From assembly GCF_006717145.1 (NCBI RefSeq), contig NZ_VFQF01000003.1, positions 62,001 through 126,000 on the forward strand: DNA of 64,000 nt. Reading direction: 5' to 3'. Origin of the DNA: Humibacillus xanthopallidus (GTDB taxonomy: Bacteria > Actinomycetota > Actinomycetes > Actinomycetales > Dermatophilaceae). Positions 16,756 through 26,321 of this stretch are shown here, piece by piece (position 1 is the first letter of the stretch; every line of letters starts with the position of its first letter). The notes under the pieces were generated by a model. The model saw only the letters and a list, made by a program, of their open reading frames with translations, was not told the DNA's origin and ran no database searches. The position numbers and the translations under genes were made by a program.

Positions 16756-16827
16756 GCCAGCCGCACACCTCGGGGCCGAGCGCACACGGCATACGAGGTG
16801 TGCGTGGCCCTCAGGGGTGCGGCTGGC
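16756..16827. repeat. extragenic palindrome B containing GGCATAC
   Basis: Arms 16756-16777 and 16806-16827 match at 19 of 22 positions; the loop holds GGCATAC (16788). Much of it, including ACGAGGTGTGCGTGGCCCT, is shared with palindrome A 700 bp upstream. Lying between two convergent gene ends, it can serve as a bidirectional terminator. Confidence 0.7.
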
Positions 16828-16834
16828 GCTCGCG

Positions 16835-18775
16835 TCAGGGAGCGGTGGTCCCTGTGTCCGTCGGCGTGTCCGTCCCGGTGGGCGTGGGCGGCGGCGCCGT
16901 GACGGTCACCGTCGGGATCGGCGTGGCCTTGGCCTTGGCGACCTTGACGGTGATGTCGGTGCCGGCCTTGACGACGGCCCCCTCGCGGGCCACCTCGAGC
17001 ACCGTGCCGGGGGCCTTGTCGGACTCGACGTCCTGGCGCACCGGGTTGACCCCGGCGTCGTTGAGCGTCGAGGCGGCGATCGCCCAGTCACGGCCGACGA
17101 GCCCCTGCGGCACCTGCACGTTGCCGGTCGCGTAGTAGACCTTGATCGAGGAGCCCTGCGCCACCTGCGAGTTCGCGGGCGGGTCGGTCTTCGTCACCTT
17201 GTCCTTGGGCTGGTCGGGAGTGTTCTCCTCGACGAAGTCCGAGACCTTGAAGCCGGCGTCCTCGAGTGCCTTCTGCGCCTCGTTCTTGTCGAAGCCGGTG
17301 ACGTCGGGCACGGCGCCGTTGTCGGGTCCTCGCGACAGGACGAAGCGGATCGTCGAGTTCTCGGCGACCTGGGTGCCGGCGGCCGGGTCCTGCGCGATGA
17401 CGTTCCCCTCGGGCACGGTCGTGCTCGCCGCCGTCGACTTCTGTCCCTGGAGGTTTGCCGTGCGCAGGGTGCTGAGGGCCGTCTCCTCGTCCATGCCCGT
17501 GATGCGTGGCACCGCGACGTTGACGACCTCGGGCGTCTGGTTGCCGAACCACGTCGCCGCGCCCCAGCCGATGAGGCCGAGGATGAGCAGCGCGAGCACG
17601 GCGATGAGAGCGGTGCGCTTGCCGCCGCCCTTGCGGTCCTCGTCCTCGTCGCGGCCGACGGGTGGCAGGCCGGTGCCGACCGGGGCCTGCACCGCGGTCG
17701 GGGTGCCCGCGACGGCATACGCGGAGGGCAGGGTCTGGGTGGCCGCGGCCCCGACGGCCGCACCGGTCGCGAGGGCTGCGGCGCTGATGGGGCGGCCGAG
17801 CCGCACGTTCTCGAGGTCGAGACGGAAGGCGGAGGCGTCCTGGTAGCGCACCTCGCGGTCCTTCTCGAGGGCGTGCAGCGTGACGGCGTCGAGGTCGCCG
17901 CCGACCTCGCGGTTCCAGACGCTGGGAGGCTGCGGCAGCTCACCGACGTGCTGGTAGGCGATCGCGACGGGCGAGTCGCCGACGAAAGGAGGCCGGCCGG
18001 CGAGCAGCTCGAAGAGCAGGCACCCGGTCGAGTAGAGGTCGGAGCGCGCGTCGACGGTCTGGCCCTGCGCCTGCTCCGGCGAGAGGTACTGCGCCGTGCC
18101 GACGACCGACTGGGTCTGGGTCATCGTCGCGGCGGTGTCGGCGATTGCCCGGGCGATGCCGAAGTCCATCACCTTGATGGCTCCCGTGGCCGTCACCATG
18201 ACGTTGGCGGGTTTGATGTCGCGGTGCACGATGCCCATGCGGTGGCTGTAGGCGAGGGCGTCGAGGATGCTCTCGGTCACGCGGATGGCATCGCCCGGCT
18301 CGAACTGGTGGCGCCGCGACAGCTGCTGGCGCAGGGTCTCGCCGTCGATGTACTCCATGACCATGTAGGGCAGGGTCGTCGGGTGGCCACCGGGGCCCTC
18401 GACGGTCGTCTCGTCCTCGCCGGAGTCGAAGATCGCGACGATCGACGGGTGGTTGAGGCCGGCCGCCGACTGGGCCTCGCGCCGGAAGCGCATGAGGAAG
18501 TTCGCGTCGCGCGCGAGGTCGGAGCGCAGGATCTTGATGGCGACCTGCCGTCCGAGCCGGTTGTCGTGGCCGAGGTGCACATCGGCCATGCCGCCGCGGC
18601 CGATGAGCTCACCGACCTCGTAGCGTCCGCCGAGGATGCGGGGTGGGGTGGTCACGTCGATCGCCTCTGTCGCCTGGTTCGGGGGGTGCGCGTCGGTGCG
18701 CCGGTCGCCCGGCGCCGCCTCATCGGTGGGACCCGCGGGTCCACCCTGCAGCGCCTCGGTCTCGTCTTGGCTCAT
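16835..18775 (-). CDS. pknB: PASTA-domain serine/threonine kinase PknB
   Basis: 646 aa. The kinase domain (~45-310) has the Gly-rich loop GRGGMADVHLG, VAIKIL lysine, HRDIKPANVM catalytic loop, DFGIARA, an activation loop rich in Thr (ATMTQTQSVVGTAQYLSPEQ). One membrane helix (ALIAVLALLILGLIGWGAAT) is followed by three extracellular PASTA repeats starting VPRITGMDEE, VPDVTGFDKNE and VPQGLVGRDW, one fewer than the four of mycobacterial PknB, then a Thr/Pro-rich tail. It senses muropeptides or lipid II and phosphorylates growth and division proteins; PstP, encoded upstream, reverses this. ATG overlaps the pknA stop (ATGA). Confidence 0.96.
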   Translation of the reverse strand: MSQDETEALQGGPAGPTDEAAPGDRRTDAHPPNQATEAIDVTTPPRILGGRYEVGELIGRGGMADVHLGHDNRLGRQVAIKILRSDLARDANFLMRFRREAQSAAGLNHPSIVAIFDSGEDETTVEGPGGHPTTLPYMVMEYIDGETLRQQLSRRHQFEPGDAIRVTESILDALAYSHRMGIVHRDIKPANVMVTATGAIKVMDFGIARAIADTAATMTQTQSVVGTAQYLSPEQAQGQTVDARSDLYSTGCLLFELLAGRPPFVGDSPVAIAYQHVGELPQPPSVWNREVGGDLDAVTLHALEKDREVRYQDASAFRLDLENVRLGRPISAAALATGAAVGAAATQTLPSAYAVAGTPTAVQAPVGTGLPPVGRDEDEDRKGGGKRTALIAVLALLILGLIGWGAATWFGNQTPEVVNVAVPRITGMDEETALSTLRTANLQGQKSTAASTTVPEGNVIAQDPAAGTQVAENSTIRFVLSRGPDNGAVPDVTGFDKNEAQKALEDAGFKVSDFVEENTPDQPKDKVTKTDPPANSQVAQGSSIKVYYATGNVQVPQGLVGRDWAIAASTLNDAGVNPVRQDVESDKAPGTVLEVAREGAVVKAGTDITVKVAKAKATPIPTVTVTAPPPTPTGTDTPTDTGTTAP

Positions 18776-20322
18776 CTGCCGTTGCCCTTCCCCTTGCCGT
18801 GTCCCTTGCCCTTGCCCGCCTTCTGCGCCGAAGGCGGCGGCGCGGGTGCGACCTGAGCAGGCGCCGTTGAGGCGGCCGCCCTGGTCGAGCTCTTCGTGGT
18901 GCTGGTGCTGGTCGCGCTCGTCGGGCTTGCCCCCGAGCTGGTCGGAGCCGGCGTCGTCGCCGAAGCGGCCGGGGTCGTGGAGGCCGCCGGCCGCGCCGTG
19001 CTCGTGCTGCCGTCGTCGACCGCGGAGCCAAGCGCCATCGCCCCTCCGCCGATGACGACGGCTGCCGCGGCGGCGACCAGGGCGATCCTGCGCCGGTCGG
19101 GTCGCGCTCGCTCCGCTGCGGTATGCCGCGTGGCCCGGCTCCCAGGCCCGCCGCCGTCCGCTGGTGCGGGGACGGGCGAGGGCAGGCGACGGGTCGCGGT
19201 CGGCGCGATCGCCGTGGGTTCGACCGCCGTGAGATCGACTGCCGCGGGTTCGATCGCGGTGGCTTCGATCCCTGTCGGGGCGACGACCGGCGGCTCTGGG
19301 TCGTCCCAGGTCCAGTCCATCGCCCCGGTGGGCTCGTCCGCTGTCGCAGCCGGGGCTGTGGCGGGCTCATCCGCTGCTGCAGCGAGCACGGCGCCGGACT
19401 CAGCCACGGGTGGGAGGGCGGCGGTCTCGTCGAGGGGGGCGGACGGCATACCGAAGGGGTCGACGGCGGGCACGCCGAGCAGTGCCAACCCGACAGCGTG
19501 GGCGTCGGCCGGGCGCTGCTCGGGGTCCTTCAGCAGGCAGGCGGCGACGAGCTCGCGCAGGTCGTCGGGCACGGAGTCGGGCAGCGGCGGCGGCTCGTCG
19601 ACGACGTGGGCCCGCGCGGTGGCCACCGGTGCGCCACGGTCGAACGGTTTGGTGCCCGTGAGCAGCTCGTGGGCGACGACGCCGAGGGCGTAGAGGTCGC
19701 TCGCGCCGGTCGCGGCGTGGCCGAGCGCCTGCTCGGGGCTGAGGTAGTCGGGCGTGCCAAGGACTTCGCCGACGAGCGTGTGCCCGGGCGAGTCGTCGGC
19801 GCGCGAGATGCCGAAGTCGGTGAGCTTCGCCCGTCCGTCGGGCGTGACGATGATGTTGGACGGCTTGACGTCGCGGTGCACGACGCCGGCAGCGTGTGCG
19901 GCCGCGAGGGCCAGCGCGGACTGCCCGAGGATCCGCCGGACCTCGTCGGCGGGGAGGGCTCCGCGCTCGCGGATGAGGTCGGAGACGGTGTGGCCGGGCA
20001 CGAGCTCCATGACGATCCAGGCCCGCTCGTCCTGCTCGCCGTAGTCGAAGACCGATGCGATGTGGGGGTGGTGCAGTCCGGCGGCGTTGCGGGCCTCGTC
20101 GCGGAACCGGGCGGTGAAGGCGTCGTCATCGACCCCGTCGGCCCGCATCACCTTGACGGCGACGTCCCGGGCGAGCACTTCGTCGGTCGCCTCCCAGACG
20201 TCGCCCATGCCACCCGCGGCGATGGGTGCCGTGAGCAGGTAGCGCCCACCGAGCACGTCACCAGGGACGAGGACGGACGGGGCGGAGGTCGCCGATGTCG
20301 CCGATGTCATGGGGCCGGTCAC
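18772..20322 (-). CDS. pknA: serine/threonine kinase PknA
   Basis: 516 aa from GTG 20322, which overlaps the pbpA stop (GTGA) and has GGAGG ten nt upstream; ATG 20310 is a weaker alternative. Kinase motifs: APIAAGGMGDVWEA, VAVKVM, HRDVKPSNIIV, DFGISRA, GTPDYLSPEQ. The region after the kinase contains a Val/Pro/Thr-rich linker with repeated TAIEPAAVDLTAVEPTAIAP units, one membrane helix (IALVAAAAAVVIGGGAMAL), and a ~85-residue Ser/Thr/Ala-rich outer tail ending in KGKGHGKGKGNGR. PknA works with PknB in controlling cell shape and division. A close paralogue lacking the membrane part is at 33,500. Confidence 0.94.
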   Translation of the reverse strand: MTGPMTSATSATSAPSVLVPGDVLGGRYLLTAPIAAGGMGDVWEATDEVLARDVAVKVMRADGVDDDAFTARFRDEARNAAGLHHPHIASVFDYGEQDERAWIVMELVPGHTVSDLIRERGALPADEVRRILGQSALALAAAHAAGVVHRDVKPSNIIVTPDGRAKLTDFGISRADDSPGHTLVGEVLGTPDYLSPEQALGHAATGASDLYALGVVAHELLTGTKPFDRGAPVATARAHVVDEPPPLPDSVPDDLRELVAACLLKDPEQRPADAHAVGLALLGVPAVDPFGMPSAPLDETAALPPVAESGAVLAAAADEPATAPAATADEPTGAMDWTWDDPEPPVVAPTGIEATAIEPAAVDLTAVEPTAIAPTATRRLPSPVPAPADGGGPGSRATRHTAAERARPDRRRIALVAAAAAVVIGGGAMALGSAVDDGSTSTARPAASTTPAASATTPAPTSSGASPTSATSTSTTKSSTRAAASTAPAQVAPAPPPSAQKAGKGKGHGKGKGNGR

Positions 20323-21776
20323 TTGAGCACCGCCTCCATGACGGCCTTGGCTATGGGTGCGGCCACGCGGCCGCCGCCGATCTCGCTGCCGGTGACGCCG
20401 CCGTCCTCGACGACGACGGCCACGGCGACCTGAGGGTCGTTCGCGGGGGCGAAGCTGATGAACCAGGCGTGCGGCGGCTTGCCGGGGTCGTGCTGCGCGG
20501 TGCCGGTCTTGCCGGCCACCTTGACGCCGGGGATGGCGGCGCGGACGCCGCTGCCGTTGTCGACGACGGAGACCATCATCTTCGTCAGCGTCGAGGCGGT
20601 CTCGGGCGAGGTCGCCTGCGACAGCTCGACGGGGTCGGGGGTCGACTCGATGACGTCGAGGTTGGCGCTGCGGACCGAGTCGATGAGGTAGGGCGTCATG
20701 ACCTTGCCCTGGTTGGCGATGCCCGCCGCGACCATGGCCATCTGCAGCGGCGTCGTCTTCACCTCGTACTGCCCGATCGCCGACTGGGCGGCCTGCGGGG
20801 CGTTGAGGTCGGGCGGCACGGTGCTCGTCGAGACGCGCATGGGGATCGTCAGCGAGTCGCCGAAGCCGAACTTCGCCGCCTGGGCACGGATCTTCTCGCC
20901 GCCGAGCTCGAGGCCGAGCGAGCCGAAGGCCGTGTTGCACGAGATCTCGAGGGCGTGGATGAGCGTCGTCTTGTTGTTCGGACCGCACGCGCGGCCGTTC
21001 TCGTTGGGCAGCGTCGCGGTCGTCAGCGGCAGGTCGAGCACCGCCGGGCCCGGCACCTCGGAGTTCTCGTCGCTCAGCAAGCCCGTCTCGAGGGCAGCCG
21101 CGGCGGTGACGACCTTGAAGGTCGACCCCGGCGGGTAGAGCTGGTTGATCGTGCGGTTGAGGTAGGGCTTCGTCGGGTCGTTCGACAGCTTCTCCCACGC
21201 GTTCGCGGCCTTGTTGAGGTCGTGGCTCGAGATCGGGTTGGGGTCGTACTGCGGGTGGCTCACCATCGCGAGGATCGCGCCGGTCTTGGGGTCGAGCGCC
21301 ACGACCGCGCCCTTGCTGGCGCCGAGGGCGTCGTCGGCGGCCTTCTGCGCCTTGGCGTTGATCGTCAGCTCGAGCGTCGCGCCCGCCGTGCGCCGCCCCG
21401 TGAGCAGGTCGGTGATGCGCCGGACGAAGAGGCTGTCGGAATCGCCCGAGAGCAGGTCGTCGGAGGCGTGCTCGAGGCCGTAGGGCGCGCCCACCTGGTA
21501 GGAGTAGAAGCCCGTGACCTGCGAGTAGAGGTCGCCCTGGGGATAGGTGCGCAGGAAGCGGTACTGGTCCTCGACCGGCACCGACTTGGCGATGGCCTGG
21601 CCACCGACGATGATCGAGCCGCGCTCGCGGGAGTAGTTGTCGAGCAGGGTGCGCTTGTTGGCGGCCATCGCGCCGAGCGACTTGACCTGCACGAACTGCA
21701 CGACCGTCGAGGCGACGAGCAGGGCGGTGAAGAGCGCGGCGATGACGACCGAGATGCGGCGGATGGGGGTGTTCAC
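20319..21776 (-). CDS. pbpA: penicillin-binding protein 2-type transpeptidase PbpA
   Basis: 485 aa. An N-terminal membrane anchor (ISVVIAALFTALLVASTVVQ) is followed by a dimerisation region and a transpeptidase domain with the three active-site motifs: PGSTFK (S-x-x-K, ~223), SCN in LEISCNTAFG (~280), and KTGTAQ (~423). It cross-links peptidoglycan together with the SEDS polymerase encoded just upstream; the ATG overlaps the rodA stop by four bases. Length and order match mycobacterial PbpA. Confidence 0.95.
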   Translation of the reverse strand: MNTPIRRISVVIAALFTALLVASTVVQFVQVKSLGAMAANKRTLLDNYSRERGSIIVGGQAIAKSVPVEDQYRFLRTYPQGDLYSQVTGFYSYQVGAPYGLEHASDDLLSGDSDSLFVRRITDLLTGRRTAGATLELTINAKAQKAADDALGASKGAVVALDPKTGAILAMVSHPQYDPNPISSHDLNKAANAWEKLSNDPTKPYLNRTINQLYPPGSTFKVVTAAAALETGLLSDENSEVPGPAVLDLPLTTATLPNENGRACGPNNKTTLIHALEISCNTAFGSLGLELGGEKIRAQAAKFGFGDSLTIPMRVSTSTVPPDLNAPQAAQSAIGQYEVKTTPLQMAMVAAGIANQGKVMTPYLIDSVRSANLDVIESTPDPVELSQATSPETASTLTKMMVSVVDNGSGVRAAIPGVKVAGKTGTAQHDPGKPPHAWFISFAPANDPQVAVAVVVEDGGVTGSEIGGGRVAAPIAKAVMEAVLK

Positions 21777-23170
21777 GACATCCTCACCACCTGCGTGACC
21801 TCGGCGGGCGACGGGTCGTCGGACGCGACACCGACCGGGATCTCGGGCATCGGACGCCGGGCCTGGTCGGAGATGCGCAGCAGCAGGGCGACGATGACCC
21901 AGTTGGCGAGCAGCGAGGACCCACCGAGCGACATGAAGGGGGTCGTGAGGCCGGTGAGCGGGATGACCCGTGTGACGCCGCCGATGACGATGAAGAGCTG
22001 GAAGGCCACCGAGAAGGTGAGGCCGATCGCGAGCAGCTTGCCGAAGCCGTCACGCACGCCGAGGGCGGTGCGGACGCCGCGCTCGCAGAAGATGAGGTAG
22101 AGCACGAGGATCGCGACCGACCCGAAGAGGCCGAGCTCCTCACCGAGGCTCGAGAAGATGAAGTCGCTCTCGGCGAACGAGGTCAGCCAGGGGCGGCCGG
22201 CGCCGAGCCCGGTGCCGGTGAGGCCACCGGACGCCATGCCCCACAGGCCGTTGGCGAGCTGGTTGGAGCGCTCGAGGTTCTGCGGGGAGAAGGGGTCGAG
22301 CCAGAGGTCGACGCGCTTCTGGAAGTGCGTGAAGGCCGACAGCGCGAAGAACACGGCGACGCCGAAGAGCAGCAGGCCGATGGCGATCCACGACACCCGC
22401 TCGGTGGCGACGTAGAGCATCGCGACGAAGAGGCCGAAGAAGAGCAGGGCCGTGCCGAGGTCCTTCTGGAAGACGAGGATGAGCACCGCGAGCAGCCAGG
22501 CGACGAGGATCGGCCCGAGGTCGCGCCCGCGCGGGAAGGTGAAGCCGAGGACCCGCTTGCCGGCGAGCGAGAGCACGTCGCGGGTCTGCACGAGGTAGCC
22601 GGCGAAGAAGATCGCGAGGGCGATCTTGGCGAACTCGCCGGGCTGGAAGTTGAGCGGCCCCAGGCTGATCCAGATCTGCGAACCGTTGATCGTCTGGCCG
22701 AGGCCGGGCACGAGCGGCAGGAGCAGCAGCACGAAGCCGACGGCCATCGACACGTAGGTGTAGCGGCGCAGCAGCCGGTGGTCGCGCAGCGCGATGATGA
22801 CGGCGATCGCGAGGGCGACCCCGAGCGTGGTCCAGATGATCTGCCGGTAGGCGTCGCCGTCGGTGCCGAGCTTGCCGCGCGCGAGGTCGAGCCGGTGGAT
22901 CATGACGAGCCCGAGCCCGTTGAGCACCGTGGCGATGGGCAGCAGCACCGGGTCGGCGTAGGCCGCCTTCCAGCGCAGCACGACGTGCACGGAGAGCACG
23001 AGCACGGTGAAGCCGCCGGCGATCGGGATGATGTTGGCCGGCACCGTGCCGTTGCGGTTGAGGTCGGTCGTCACCCACGCGAGCAGCACGATGCCGATCG
23101 CGAGGACGAGCAGCCCCAGCTCGGAGTTGCGCCGGGTGCGTGGGGTCAGCTGCTCGACGGTCGTCGTCAC
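21773..23170 (-). CDS. rodA: SEDS peptidoglycan polymerase RodA/FtsW
   Basis: 465 aa with about 12 membrane helices. SEDS signatures are visible: QKDLGTALLFFG with the catalytic Asp, a large extracytoplasmic loop with ERSNQLANGLWGMASGGLTG, SDFIFSSLGEELGL, and the C-terminal GLTTPFMSLGGSSLLANW. It polymerises lipid II with PbpA as its transpeptidase partner. The ATG overlaps the pstP stop (ATGA). Confidence 0.95.
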   Translation of the reverse strand: MTTTVEQLTPRTRRNSELGLLVLAIGIVLLAWVTTDLNRNGTVPANIIPIAGGFTVLVLSVHVVLRWKAAYADPVLLPIATVLNGLGLVMIHRLDLARGKLGTDGDAYRQIIWTTLGVALAIAVIIALRDHRLLRRYTYVSMAVGFVLLLLPLVPGLGQTINGSQIWISLGPLNFQPGEFAKIALAIFFAGYLVQTRDVLSLAGKRVLGFTFPRGRDLGPILVAWLLAVLILVFQKDLGTALLFFGLFVAMLYVATERVSWIAIGLLLFGVAVFFALSAFTHFQKRVDLWLDPFSPQNLERSNQLANGLWGMASGGLTGTGLGAGRPWLTSFAESDFIFSSLGEELGLFGSVAILVLYLIFCERGVRTALGVRDGFGKLLAIGLTFSVAFQLFIVIGGVTRVIPLTGLTTPFMSLGGSSLLANWVIVALLLRISDQARRPMPEIPVGVASDDPSPAEVTQVVRMS

Positions 23171-24630
23171 GCGGACACCCCCTCGAGCACGGGGCGCTCG
23201 ACGTCACCCGCCGCGGCGGGCGGCGGGGTCGTCGGGGTCGTGAAGCCGGGGAACGTCGCCGAGCCGCCCGGCGTGGCCTGCGTGCCCGGTATGCCGGTGC
23301 CTGGCGTCTGCGGGGTCGTCGACCCGGGCGTCGGCGTCGTCACCGACGGGGTGGGCGTGGGGTTCGACCCGCACGGCGTGCCCGTCGCCGCCATGAGCTG
23401 GCAGCGGATCGCCTCGGCGCGCAGTGCCTGCACCTTCGCCTGGGCGTCGGGCAGGTCGCGGGCCGAGATCGTGCGCTGCACAGAGCCCTGCACGTCGAGC
23501 GGGAGGTCGGACATCTCGACATCGCTCGCGCTCTCGACGCGCGAGAGGCTGATCGGCCCGAGGTCCTGCGACACCCCACGGAAGATCGCGACGCGGCCGG
23601 CGTCGGCGGCCACGAAGAACTGGCGCTGGGACCAGGCCCACGCGGCATACCCCCCGGCGGCGAGGACGGCGACGATCACGACGGCGCCGGTGACCCGCCT
23701 GGCGATGCGCGAGCGGCGTGAGCGGGGGGCCTCCTCGGCGAGCTCGACCTCGTCGTCGGCGGCGGCACGCCCGGTCGCCTCGCGCGAGAGGGCGGCGGCC
23801 TTGGCGGCCGGTGAGGTCGGGATGGGGCGGGTCTGCGTGCGCAGGCTGCGGCTCGCGGCAGCGCCGACCACCTGCGGCACGGTCGAGGGCAGGTCGTCGC
23901 CGTCGGCGTCGACGACGTCGGCCACGATGACGGTGACGTTGTCGCGGGTGCTCGCCTTGAGAGCCACCTCGATGCACCGCTCGGCGGCGTCGGCGGGCGT
24001 CGCGGCCTCGCGGAGGATCTCCTCGATGACGTCGGCGCCGACGAAGTCGGACAAACCGTCGGAGCAGAGCAGAAAGCGGTCGCCGATCTTGGCCTCGCGC
24101 AGCGACGTGTCGGGCTCGTCGTCGGGCTGGCCGGTCATGACGCGGGTGACGACCGAGCGCTGCGGGTGGTGCCCGGCCTCCTCCTTGGAGATGCGGCCCT
24201 CGTCGACGAGCTGCTGGACGAAGGAGTGGTCCTTCGTGATCTGGCTGAAGGTGCCGCCGCGGAGCATGAAGGCGCGGGAGTCGCCGATGTGGGCCATCGC
24301 CAGCTTGTTGCCGGTGCGCAGCATGACGATGGTCGTGCTGCCCATGCCGGTGAGGTCGGCGTTGTCGTGCATCGCCTTGGTCAGCTTGGCGTTGGCGCTG
24401 CGCAGCGCCTCCTCGAGCAGGCCGATCGCCTGGTCGGCGGTGACGTCCTCGGCATCGAGCGGGGCGAGCTCACCGACGATCATCGAGCTCGCGACGTCGC
24501 CCGCGGCGTGCCCACCCATGCCGTCGGCGAGCACGAGGAGGTTGGGGCCGGCATACCCGGAGTCCTCGTTGCGGGCCTTGGGACCGAGGCCGAGGTCGGA
24601 GCGCGCGGCATAGCGCAGGGCGATGGCCAC
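23167..24630 (-). CDS. pstP: PP2C serine/threonine phosphatase PstP
   Basis: 487 aa. The PP2C metal-binding aspartates are in RNEDSGY, VLADGMGGHAAGD, LCSDGLSDFV and STRDNVTVIV. A single membrane helix (VTGAVVIVAVLAAGGYAAWA, ~310) leads to an extracellular domain of ~155 residues ending in a Pro/Thr/Gly-rich tail. It dephosphorylates PknA, PknB and their substrates. The Gly-Ile-Pro at 23,289-23,295 uses the rare ATA codon because of a GGCATAC motif. It starts 3 bp after the fhaB stop. Confidence 0.95.
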   Translation of the reverse strand: MAIALRYAARSDLGLGPKARNEDSGYAGPNLLVLADGMGGHAAGDVASSMIVGELAPLDAEDVTADQAIGLLEEALRSANAKLTKAMHDNADLTGMGSTTIVMLRTGNKLAMAHIGDSRAFMLRGGTFSQITKDHSFVQQLVDEGRISKEEAGHHPQRSVVTRVMTGQPDDEPDTSLREAKIGDRFLLCSDGLSDFVGADVIEEILREAATPADAAERCIEVALKASTRDNVTVIVADVVDADGDDLPSTVPQVVGAAASRSLRTQTRPIPTSPAAKAAALSREATGRAAADDEVELAEEAPRSRRSRIARRVTGAVVIVAVLAAGGYAAWAWSQRQFFVAADAGRVAIFRGVSQDLGPISLSRVESASDVEMSDLPLDVQGSVQRTISARDLPDAQAKVQALRAEAIRCQLMAATGTPCGSNPTPTPSVTTPTPGSTTPQTPGTGIPGTQATPGGSATFPGFTTPTTPPPAAAGDVERPVLEGVSA

Positions 24631-24633
24631 CGA

Positions 24634-25257
24634 TCAGCCCCGGAGCTCGAGGACGGTCTTGCCGATGCGCAGGGTGGTGCCGATCTCGACGGGACGGGCG
24701 GAGGTGAGCTTGTCGCGGCCGATGAAGGTGCCGTTGGTCGAGCCGAGGTCCTCGACGACCCAGCCGCCACGGTTGGTCGGGTCGGGATAGATGCGGCAGT
24801 GTCGGCCCGAGGCGTAGTCGTCGTCGAGCACGAGGGCGCACTCGGGGTTGCGGCCGATGAGCAGGCCGCCGCTGCGCAGCGGCAGGGTCGTGCCGGTGAG
24901 CGGGCCCTCGGTGACGACGAGAGTCGTCGGGGTGCCCTTGCTCCGGCCGCGACCCCAGCGCGGAGCGGGGGCGCCGTCGGCGACGGGCGCGGAGACAGCG
25001 GCCGGCGCACCGGCTCCGGCTGCAGCGACCCCAGCAGCCGCGCCACCGGCGCCGCCCGCCGCGACGGCCACCGGCTGGGGGGCGCGGGCAGCCTTGCGCT
25101 GCTCCTTGGCCTGGCGCTTGGCGGCCTTGCGCTGGCCGCGCCGGCTCACCGACGTGCCGTAGAGGTCGGTGCGCAGCACCGCGACGACGCTGAAGATGAA
25201 GATCCACAGCAGCGCGAGGAGACCCAGCCGGAGCAGGGTGAGGGTGAGCTCACTCAT
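24634..25257 (-). CDS. fhaB: membrane-anchored FHA domain protein FhaB/FipA
   Basis: 207 aa. One N-terminal membrane helix (LLRLGLLALLWIFIFSVVAV), then a basic, Ala-rich linker, then an FHA domain at ~113-205 with LLIGRNPECALVLDD, SGRHCRIY and DLGSTNGTFIG, the phosphothreonine-binding residues. FhaB in mycobacteria is phosphorylated by PknA/PknB and links the kinases to cell division. It starts 3 bp after fhaA. Confidence 0.94.
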   Translation of the reverse strand: MSELTLTLLRLGLLALLWIFIFSVVAVLRTDLYGTSVSRRGQRKAAKRQAKEQRKAARAPQPVAVAAGGAGGAAAGVAAAGAGAPAAVSAPVADGAPAPRWGRGRSKGTPTTLVVTEGPLTGTTLPLRSGGLLIGRNPECALVLDDDYASGRHCRIYPDPTNRGGWVVEDLGSTNGTFIGRDKLTSARPVEIGTTLRIGKTVLELRG

Positions 25258-25260
25258 TCG

Positions 25261-26052
25261 TCACCGCCGCCCGGCACGGAACGTCGCCGAGGTGCGGCCG
25301 AGCGTGACGCGGTCACCGTCGTTGAGGCGCTGGCTCGAGATGCGGTCGCCGTTGACGAACGTGCCGTTGGTGGAGTTGAGGTCGCGGATCGAGGTGATGA
25401 GGTGCGGCCCGTCGGTCGTCACGCGAATCTCGCTGTGACGCCGGGAGACTCCCGGGTCGTCGACGACGATGTCGGCGGAGTCGTCACGGCCGAGCGTCGT
25501 CAGGCTGCCGAGCAGCGGGTAGCGGTCGCCGTTGATGTCGAGCCACGGGCGCGAGGACGGGTTGGTGCGCGGCGCCGGGCGCGGCTGCACAGGCCGCTCG
25601 TCGACGACAGTGCCGCTGGGCACGCGCGGCGGCACACCACGGGCCGCAGCGGCCGGGGCCGGCTCGACCTCCTGGCCGCCGCGTTTCGAGGTCGCGGGTC
25701 GCACGCGGAAGACTCCGGTCTCGAGCCCGTCGCCCTCGATGAGGTTGACCTCGAGCGGGCCGTGCGGCTGGTAGCCCTGCGAGTCGGCGTGCTCCTGGGC
25801 CGCGGCGACGAGGTCCTCGGAGAGCTCGTCCTCGTAGTCGCCCAGGCGCTCGTAGTCGGTCTCGCTGAGCTCGATCGTGTAGAGGTTGGGCACCATGGCC
25901 CGGCCGTGGCCGAGCAGTGCCGCGCGGTCGTCCATGGCGCGCCGGATCGCCGAAGCGATCTCGACCGGCTGCACCTCGGACTTGAACGCCTTGGCGAAGG
26001 CACCGTGGACAGCCTTGGCGAGCCCGTGCTCGACTCGGTTGATGATCCCCAC
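25261..26052 (-). CDS. fhaA: FhaA (DUF3662 plus FHA domain)
   Basis: 263 aa from GTG 26052, chosen because AAGGAG lies eight nt upstream; the frame is open 33 nt further. The N-terminal FhaA domain (INRVEHGLAKAVHGAFAKAF, then EVQPVEIASAIRRAMDD) is joined by a Pro/Arg-rich linker to a C-terminal FHA domain (LTTLGRDDSADIVVDD, VSRRHSEI, LNSTNGTFVN). In mycobacteria FhaA binds phosphorylated MviN and tempers peptidoglycan synthesis. First gene of the seven-gene fhaA-fhaB-pstP-rodA-pbpA-pknA-pknB operon. Confidence 0.95.
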   Translation of the reverse strand: MGIINRVEHGLAKAVHGAFAKAFKSEVQPVEIASAIRRAMDDRAALLGHGRAMVPNLYTIELSETDYERLGDYEDELSEDLVAAAQEHADSQGYQPHGPLEVNLIEGDGLETGVFRVRPATSKRGGQEVEPAPAAAARGVPPRVPSGTVVDERPVQPRPAPRTNPSSRPWLDINGDRYPLLGSLTTLGRDDSADIVVDDPGVSRRHSEIRVTTDGPHLITSIRDLNSTNGTFVNGDRISSQRLNDGDRVTLGRTSATFRAGRR

Positions 26053-26321
26053 CGTGGTGTCTCCTTCTGCCTCTGAGCGCTTCATCGTAACGGGCGGGGC
26101 ACCCGGGAGGTCCCACCGACAAGCCCGCAGGACGGCATACCTGCTCGGTCTGTGTCGTGGCTGTGGACGTGGGGGGCCCTGGCGTCCACGGCGGCGGGCA
26201 GCGGGTTTGCCGCGGGCGGCAGTCGTGGGACGATCACACGGGGTGCCCGCACCGGGGTGGCCGCGCAGGTCAGCCCCTCGGTGGGCGCGACAGAACTGCG
26301 GCAGACGGCAAGGAGTGCTCG

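Noticed and set aside
16817-18856. 679-aa plus-strand frame over pknB
   Set aside because: Antisense to a clear PASTA kinase; low-complexity composition, no domain.
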